Source: Marinobacter arenosus
Lineage (GTDB): Bacteria; Pseudomonadota; Gammaproteobacteria; Pseudomonadales; Oleiphilaceae
Length of the DNA: 64,000 bases
Reading direction: 5' to 3'
NCBI RefSeq assembly: GCF_019264345.1
Contig: NZ_JAHVAO010000001.1
Span: forward strand, 806,001-870,000
Shown piece after piece: positions 59,093 through 64,000 of this stretch. Both the position numbers and the translations under genes were made by a program. How positions within the stretch are numbered: position 1 is the first letter of the stretch; each line of letters opens with the position of its first letter. The notes below the pieces were generated by a model. It did no database searches. It was not told where the DNA came from and saw nothing but the letters and a program-made list of their open reading frames with translations.

Positions 59093-60481
59093 TCAGGCTT
59101 TTCGCCAGGTGGTTCCTTGCCGTGAATCATCAAGGATGATGCCTTTTTCCGCCAGCTCGTCCCGGATACGATCCGCCTCGGCAAAATCTTTTGCTTTGCG
59201 GGCATCCGTCCGGGCCTGGATCATCGCCTCGATGTCCTCGGCGCCCAGAGCGTCACCGGTATCTGCCTGGAAAAACGCCTCCGGGTCCTGCTGCAGCAAG
59301 CCGAGCACTGCACCCAGTCGCACCAGCACCGCAGCACTTTCCTTGGCCTCCTGCTCGCGGCCCTCGCGACGGTAATGATTGATATCATTCGCCACCGCGT
59401 GCAGCACCGCAATAGCGCCCGCGGTGTTGAAATCGTCATTCATCATTTCCGCGAAGCGGCGATCGTGTTCCGTTTCCGCCACGTCACTGTCCTTGGCCGG
59501 CACGATACCCCGCAGGGCATGGTACAGCTTGGTCAGCGTGCGACCCGCCTCCGCCAGATTCTCTTCCGAGTAGTCGACCTGACTGCGGTAATGGCTCGAT
59601 ACCAGGAAGTACCGCACCACTTCGGCCGGATAGCTCTCCAGGATTTCCCGGATGGTGAAGAAGTTGCCCAGCGATTTGGACATCTTCTCTTTATTCACGC
59701 GAATTGCGCCCGCATGCATCCACGTTCTCGCAAAATCATGCCCGGTAGCGCACTCGGACTGGGCAATCTCGTTTTCATGATGCGGGAACAGCAGGTCGGG
59801 ACCACCGCCGTGAATATCAAAGGTGTCTCCCAGGCAACTTGTGGACATGGCCGAGCACTCGATGTGCCAACCGGGGCGGCCATCGCCCCAGGGTGATGGC
59901 CAACTGACCTCACCTTCGCCAGCAGCTTTCCACAACGCGAAGTCGGCCGGGCTGCGCTTGGCTTCCCGAACATCGATCCGTGCGCCGGCCACCAGATCCT
60001 CAAGCTTCTTCTTGCTGAGCTTGCCATAGCCCTCAAAGGAATCGACCGCAAAGTAGACGTCGCCGTTATCCGCCGCGTAGGCGTGACCACTGGCTACCAA
60101 CTTGTGAATCATCGCCACGATTTCGTTGATGTAACCGGTGGCACGGGGCTCCTCGGTCGGCGAGAGCACCCCAAGACGAGCCTCGTCTTCATGCATGGCC
60201 TGGATCATGCGTTCGGTCAGGTCGGTAAAGACCTCGCCGTTCTCTTCCGCCCGGCGCAGAATTTTGTCATCAATGTCGGTGATATTGCGCACGTAGTGGA
60301 CGTCATAACCGCTATGCCGGAGATACCGGGTGATCACGTCAAAAGCCACAAGGACCCGGGCATGTCCCAGATGACAGTAGTCATAGACGGTCATCCCGCA
60401 GACGTAGATACGGACCTTGCCCGGCTCGATCGGACGGAACTCTTCTTTCTGCTGCGAGAGCGTGTTGTAAATACGGATCAC
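59093..60481 (-). CDS. cysS: Cysteinyl-tRNA synthetase
   Basis: Class I aminoacyl-tRNA synthetase, 462 aa. It has the zinc/substrate Cys in [18 protein letters not shown] (HIGH equivalent), [24 protein letters not shown] and the KMSKSLGN loop. Its start overlaps the glnS stop by 4 bp (ATGA), so the two synthetases form a coupled operon. Confidence 0.98.
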   Translation of the reverse strand: MIRIYNTLSQQKEEFRPIEPGKVRIYVCGMTVYDYCHLGHARVLVAFDVITRYLRHSGYDVHYVRNITDIDDKILRRAEENGEVFTDLTERMIQAMHEDEARLGVLSPTEEPRATGYINEIVAMIHKLVASGHAYAADNGDVYFAVDSFEGYGKLSKKKLEDLVAGARIDVREAKRSPADFALWKAAGEGEVSWPSPWGDGRPGWHIECSAMSTSCLGDTFDIHGGGPDLLFPHHENEIAQSECATGHDFARTWMHAGAIRVNKEKMSKSLGNFFTIREILESYPAEVVRYFLVSSHYRSQVDYSEENLAEAGRTLTKLYHALRGIVPAKDSDVAETEHDRRFAEMMNDDFNTAGAIAVLHAVANDINHYRREGREQEAKESAAVLVRLGAVLGLLQQDPEAFFQADTGDALGAEDIEAMIQARTDARKAKDFAEADRIRDELAEKGIILDDSRQGTTWRKA

Positions 60482-62157
60482 TTGCCCCCCTTACCCCAGG
60501 AATCCCGCAGAGTAACGGTTCGGTTGAAGACCGGGCGACCCGCCGTTGCAGACAGCTCCGGATCACAGAAGAAATAACCTTCACGCTCAAACTGGTAAGG
60601 CAGATCGCCACGTGGCTCAACCAGACCCTTTTCCGCCATCGCACCTTTCAACACGACCAGCGAATCGGGATTGATGTGGTCCACGAAGTCGCCGTCCTTG
60701 TCACTGTCCGGGGACTCATGATTGAACAGGCGGTCGTAGAGATTGATATCCACTTCAACGCTGTCGGTAGCCGAGACCCAGTGCACCACGCCGTTCGGCT
60801 TGTAGCCTTCCGGATTCACGCCCAGCGTGTTGGGGTCGTATTCGCACTTGAGCTCAACAATCTCGCCGCGGTCGTCACGAATGATCTCGCGGCAGGTCAT
60901 GACGTAGCCCCCGCGCAGGCGAACGGCCTGATCCGGCGCCAGCCGCTTCCATTTCCGTGGCGGCTCCTCGACAAAATCCTCACGGTCGATGAACAGCGTC
61001 TGGCTCCAGGTGACGTCCCGCTCACCCATGTCCGGATTTTGGGGATGAACTGGCAGGACCAGGGTCTCGGTCTTGTCGGCCGGGTAATTGGTCAGCGTCA
61101 CTTTCAACGGTCGCATCACACACATGGCACGCGGCGCACGGGTGTTCAGGTCCTCCCGTATGGCGTGCTCAAGCATGCCCACATCGACCGTACCGCCGGC
61201 CTTATTCACCCCGATCATGTCACAGAAGGTCCGGATGGATTCGGGCGTATACCCGCGGCGACGCATGCCGGAGATGGTGGGCATGCGCGGATCGTTCCAG
61301 CCGTCAACAAAGTGCTCATCCACCAGACGCTTGAGTTTTCGCTTGCTGGTGATGGTGTAGTTGAGGTTCAGCCGGGCAAACTCGATCTGGCGCGGGTGGC
61401 ATGGCCCGGAAATGTTATCCAGAACCCAATCGTAGAGCGGGCGATGGTCTTCGAATTCCAGGGTGCACAGCGAGTGCGTGATGTACTCCATGGCATCCGA
61501 AATCGGATGGGTAAAGTCGTACATCGGGTAAATGCACCACTTATCGCCGGTCTGGTGGTGATCGGCGTACCGGATACGGTACAGGATCGGATCCCTCAGG
61601 TTGATATTGGGCGACGCCATATCGATTTTCGCCCGCAATACCAGCTCACCGTTCTGGTACTTGCCATCACGCATGTCGCGGAACAGCTGCAGGTTTTCAT
61701 CCACCGGACGATCCCGATAGGGGCTGTTCTTTCCGGGTTCCTTAAGACTCCCCCGGTACTCGGCCATTTCCTCGGCAGACAGCGCGCAGACATAGGCATT
61801 GCCCTTTTCAATCAACTCCTCGGCAAACGCGTACAGGGCGTCGAAGTAGTCGGAGGCATAACGGACATCGCCGGCCCACTCGTAACCAAGCCACTCCACA
61901 TCCTGCTTGATGGCGTCGATGTATTCCTGGTTTTCCCTTTCCGGATTGGTGTCATCAAACCGCAGGTTGCATTCGCCACCAAAGGTATCGGCAATACCGA
62001 AATTCAGGCAGATGGATTTGGCGTGGCCAATGTGCAGGTAGCCGTTAGGCTCCGGCGGAAAGCGGGTCACCACCTTACCGGTGTGCTCGCCCTTGGCGAT
62101 GGCGTCTTCGATCAGGCTCTGAATAAAGTTGTGGGCTTTCTTCGATTCGGCGCTCAT
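60478..62157 (-). CDS. glnS: Glutaminyl-tRNA synthetase
   Basis: Class I synthetase charging tRNA-Gln, 559 aa. The HIGH motif is in [23 protein letters not shown], the KMSKS equivalent is SKRKLKRLV, and FDDTNPERE and [22 protein letters not shown] segments are present. TATAAT at 62201-62196 upstream is a plausible -10. Divergent from ppiB. Confidence 0.98.
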   Translation of the reverse strand: MSAESKKAHNFIQSLIEDAIAKGEHTGKVVTRFPPEPNGYLHIGHAKSICLNFGIADTFGGECNLRFDDTNPERENQEYIDAIKQDVEWLGYEWAGDVRYASDYFDALYAFAEELIEKGNAYVCALSAEEMAEYRGSLKEPGKNSPYRDRPVDENLQLFRDMRDGKYQNGELVLRAKIDMASPNINLRDPILYRIRYADHHQTGDKWCIYPMYDFTHPISDAMEYITHSLCTLEFEDHRPLYDWVLDNISGPCHPRQIEFARLNLNYTITSKRKLKRLVDEHFVDGWNDPRMPTISGMRRRGYTPESIRTFCDMIGVNKAGGTVDVGMLEHAIREDLNTRAPRAMCVMRPLKVTLTNYPADKTETLVLPVHPQNPDMGERDVTWSQTLFIDREDFVEEPPRKWKRLAPDQAVRLRGGYVMTCREIIRDDRGEIVELKCEYDPNTLGVNPEGYKPNGVVHWVSATDSVEVDINLYDRLFNHESPDSDKDGDFVDHINPDSLVVLKGAMAEKGLVEPRGDLPYQFEREGYFFCDPELSATAGRPVFNRTVTLRDSWGKGGK

Positions 62158-62294
62158 ACGTTCTCTGTCAAAAGGAGGTGGATCTGAAACCGACTATTAT
62201 ACTCACAAATCCTGACCAGACTCATGCATAGCGGGAAAGTCTTGCGTACAATATGGGCTTTATCGATTCTAACCCTTATGAACAGGAAACCCTG

Positions 62295-62804
62295 ATGATT
62301 CTGCTGAAAACCAACCACGGTGACATCAAGCTCGAACTGGACTACGACAAGGCGCCGGAAACGGCGAAGAATTTTGAGCAGTATGTGCGTGATGGCTTTT
62401 ACGATGGCCTCGTTTTTCACCGCGTGATCAGCAACTTCATGATTCAGGGCGGCGGGTTTGAGCCGGGCATGACCCCTCGGAAAACCCGGGAGCCGATCCA
62501 GAATGAGGCAGACAATGGCCTGAGCAACATGCAGGGTACGGTTGCCATGGCCCGCACCATGGATCCCCACTCCGCGACCGCCCAGTTCTTTATCAATGTC
62601 GAAAACAACGGCTTCCTCGACCACACCGCCAAGAATGCCGAAGGCTGGGGTTACTGCGTCTTTGGCAAGGTGGTTGAAGGCATGGATACGGTCAACCAGA
62701 TTCGCGCCGTTCGCACTACCATGCGTGCCGGCCACCAAGACGTTCCTGCCGATGATGTCATCATCGAGAAAGCGGAAGTTCTGGAGGATGGAGGTACAGC
62801 GTGA
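62295..62804 (+). CDS. ppiB: Cyclophilin-type peptidyl-prolyl isomerase B
   Basis: Cytoplasmic prolyl isomerase, 169 aa from the ATG at 62295 (AGGA, 7 nt spacing). The upstream 14 codons in frame lack homology. Cyclophilin core: [41 protein letters not shown] and [14 protein letters not shown]. There is no signal peptide, so it is the cytosolic form. The stop overlaps the lpxH GTG start by 4 bp. Confidence 0.97.
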   Translation: MILLKTNHGDIKLELDYDKAPETAKNFEQYVRDGFYDGLVFHRVISNFMIQGGGFEPGMTPRKTREPIQNEADNGLSNMQGTVAMARTMDPHSATAQFFINVENNGFLDHTAKNAEGWGYCVFGKVVEGMDTVNQIRAVRTTMRAGHQDVPADDVIIEKAEVLEDGGTA

Positions 62805-63526
62805 CCACGCTGTTCATCTCCGACCTGCACCTTGAGGAATCCCGGCCGGATATTACCGAGGCCTTCCTGGGCTTTCTGAACAGCAAAGCCCAAGGCGTGG
62901 AAACACTTTATATCCTCGGTGACTTCTTTGAGGCCTGGATCGGTGACGACGAACGGACCCCGCTGCAGGAGCAGGTCGCCAACGCCCTGCGCGACGTGAA
63001 GGCGAGCGGTACCGATATTTTCCTGATGCACGGCAACCGGGATTTTCTCATTGGCGAGGACTTCTGTAGCCGCGCCGGCGCCAGCCTGCTGGACGACCCC
63101 ACCGTGGTAGACCTCTATGACACCCCCACCCTGCTCATGCATGGCGACAGCTTGTGCACAGCGGATGTGGAGTATCAGAAATTCCGCGCGAACATGCGCA
63201 ACCCCCAGTGGCAGCAGATGATTCTGCAACGCCCCCTTGCTGATCGCCAGCAGATGGCCCGCCAGCTCCGGGAAATCAGCATGGCCAAGAATCAAGGCAA
63301 GGAAGAAACCATCATGGACGTCACGCCGGAAGAGGTAGTGAAGGAAATGGAGGCTCACGGGGTTCAACGCATGATCCACGGACACACCCATCGTCCGGCA
63401 GTGCATGAGCTGGAGGCCAACGGCCAGCCCGCCCAGCGAATTGTGCTGGGTGACTGGGACAAGCACGTCTGGTGGCTGGAGGTGCGGCCCGGAGAAGAAC
63501 CGGACCTCAAGAAGTATCCCCTTTAA
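62801..63526 (+). CDS. lpxH: UDP-2,3-diacylglucosamine diphosphatase
   Basis: Metal-dependent phosphoesterase of lipid A synthesis, producing lipid X at the inner membrane. 241 aa with the calcineurin-like signature [41 protein letters not shown] and [11 protein letters not shown]. It starts with GTG overlapping the ppiB stop (GTGA); ppiB-lpxH adjacency is common in gammaproteobacteria. Confidence 0.97.
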   Translation: MTTLFISDLHLEESRPDITEAFLGFLNSKAQGVETLYILGDFFEAWIGDDERTPLQEQVANALRDVKASGTDIFLMHGNRDFLIGEDFCSRAGASLLDDPTVVDLYDTPTLLMHGDSLCTADVEYQKFRANMRNPQWQQMILQRPLADRQQMARQLREISMAKNQGKEETIMDVTPEEVVKEMEAHGVQRMIHGHTHRPAVHELEANGQPAQRIVLGDWDKHVWWLEVRPGEEPDLKKYPL

Positions 63527-63562
63527 CCAGAAAGGCCGGGCATATGCCCGGCCTTTCTGGTT
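63525..63562. terminator. Palindromic terminator between lpxH and the ABC ATPase gene
   Basis: A 38-bp perfect palindrome centred on GGGCATATGCCC, with arms AACCAGAAAGGCC/GGCCTTTCTGGTT, lies between convergent genes. It works as a hairpin in either direction. Confidence 0.8.
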
Positions 63563-63568
63563 CTGGCG

Positions 63569-64000
63569 TTAGTGCGCCAGGATCTGTTTGAGGAATTTCT
63601 GGGTTCGGGCTTCCTTCGGATTGCTGAAGAACTCGTGGGGGGGCGCCTCCTCCACAATCTCACCGCCGTCCATGAAGATCACCCTGTCCGCCACTGTCTT
63701 GGCGAAGCCCATTTCGTGGGTGACGCAAAGCATGGTCATGCCGCTGCCCGCCAGCTCGATCATGACGTCCAGTACTTCCTTGATCATTTCGGGATCAAGA
63801 GCGGACGTGGGCTCATCGAACAACATGATCTTCGGTTTCATGCACAGCGCCCGTGCAATCGCCACGCGCTGCTGCTGCCCGCCTGAAAGTTGGCCCGGGT
63901 ACTTGTTGGCCTGGTCCGGGATCTTGACCCGTTCCAGATACTCCATGGCCGTCGCTTCTGCTTCCTTGCGCGGTATCTTGCGCACCCAGATCGGGGACAG
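63569..64000 (-). CDS. Amino-acid ABC transporter ATPase, AapP/GlnQ-like (5' end missing)
   Basis: The frame is open to the window edge (144 codons), so the N-terminus with Walker A is outside. Visible: [80 protein letters not shown], the signature and Walker B, and H-loop [30 protein letters not shown]. The [11 protein letters not shown] segment favours the general L-amino-acid importer AapJQMP. Its permeases should lie beyond base 64000. Confidence 0.9.
   Translation of the reverse strand: MSPIWVRKIPRKEAEATAMEYLERVKIPDQANKYPGQLSGGQQQRVAIARALCMKPKIMLFDEPTSALDPEMIKEVLDVMIELAGSGMTMLCVTHEMGFAKTVADRVIFMDGGEIVEEAPPHEFFSNPKEARTQKFLKQILAH

Overview
The window looks like chromosome of a Marinobacter-like marine gammaproteobacterium. 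The evidence is moderately high GC, a class I polyhydroxyalkanoate synthase with phasin, HexR-type control of Entner-Doudoroff genes, and the block tRNA-Pro-Arg-His-Leu / tig / clpP / clpX / lon / hupB / ppiD, an order familiar from Pseudomonas and relatives. This assignment rests on protein recognition, not a search. I see no phage, insertion sequence, CRISPR array or rRNA. Both window ends cut through genes for ABC-transporter ATPases.

Layout. 1-7 kb: partial LolD-like ATPase, small DksA-like zinc protein, phasin, PHA synthase, sodium:solute symporter and a chemoreceptor of unusual predicted topology. 7-19 kb: a maltodextrin locus with alpha-glucosidase and malK (plus strand), malEFG (minus strand), a MalS-type alpha-amylase lipoprotein and an aldo/keto reductase. 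A secreted lipase and its probable chaperone are inserted between malK and malG. 19.8-21 kb: a branched-chain-amino-acid-type binding protein with no transporter beside it. 21-34 kb: glycerol use, comprising an ABC importer of the Rhizobium GlpSTPQUV type, a sigma-54 activator, glpK, glpR and glpD. 34-46 kb: central sugar catabolism with edd-glk, gap, pyk, zwf-pgl-eda and hexR, followed by the maltoporin gene lamB. 46-55 kb: protein quality control. 55-64 kb: folD, malate synthase G, cysS, glnS, ppiB, lpxH and a partial amino-acid ABC ATPase.

How it fits together. LamB, MalEFGK, MalS and the alpha-glucosidase would bring in maltodextrin and turn it into glucose. Glk, Zwf, Pgl, Edd, Eda, Gap and Pyk then provide a nearly complete route to pyruvate, with no PTS gene in view. 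The promoters of the alpha-glucosidase, malE and lamB genes share one composite architecture: an inverted GGCGTAG/GGGGGAG element followed by a GGAGGATG-like box. In two of the three, that box lies about 37 bp upstream of the inferred transcription start. This resembles enterobacterial MalT promoters and is the most interesting regulatory signal here. A second shared motif (AATGTAGTAA with an imperfect mirror half) lies upstream of zwf and gap and fits HexR. A third (ATGYTCG half-sites) lies upstream of glpS, glpK and glpD and fits GlpR.

I did not find a clearly new enzymatic or defence system. The most unusual items are the Mal promoter architecture, the chemoreceptor with its sensor domain ahead of its only membrane hairpin, the lipase with an Asp-rich insert next to its catalytic aspartate, the divergent lipase chaperone, and RNA hairpins placed around genes for abundant products (phaP, malE, glpV).
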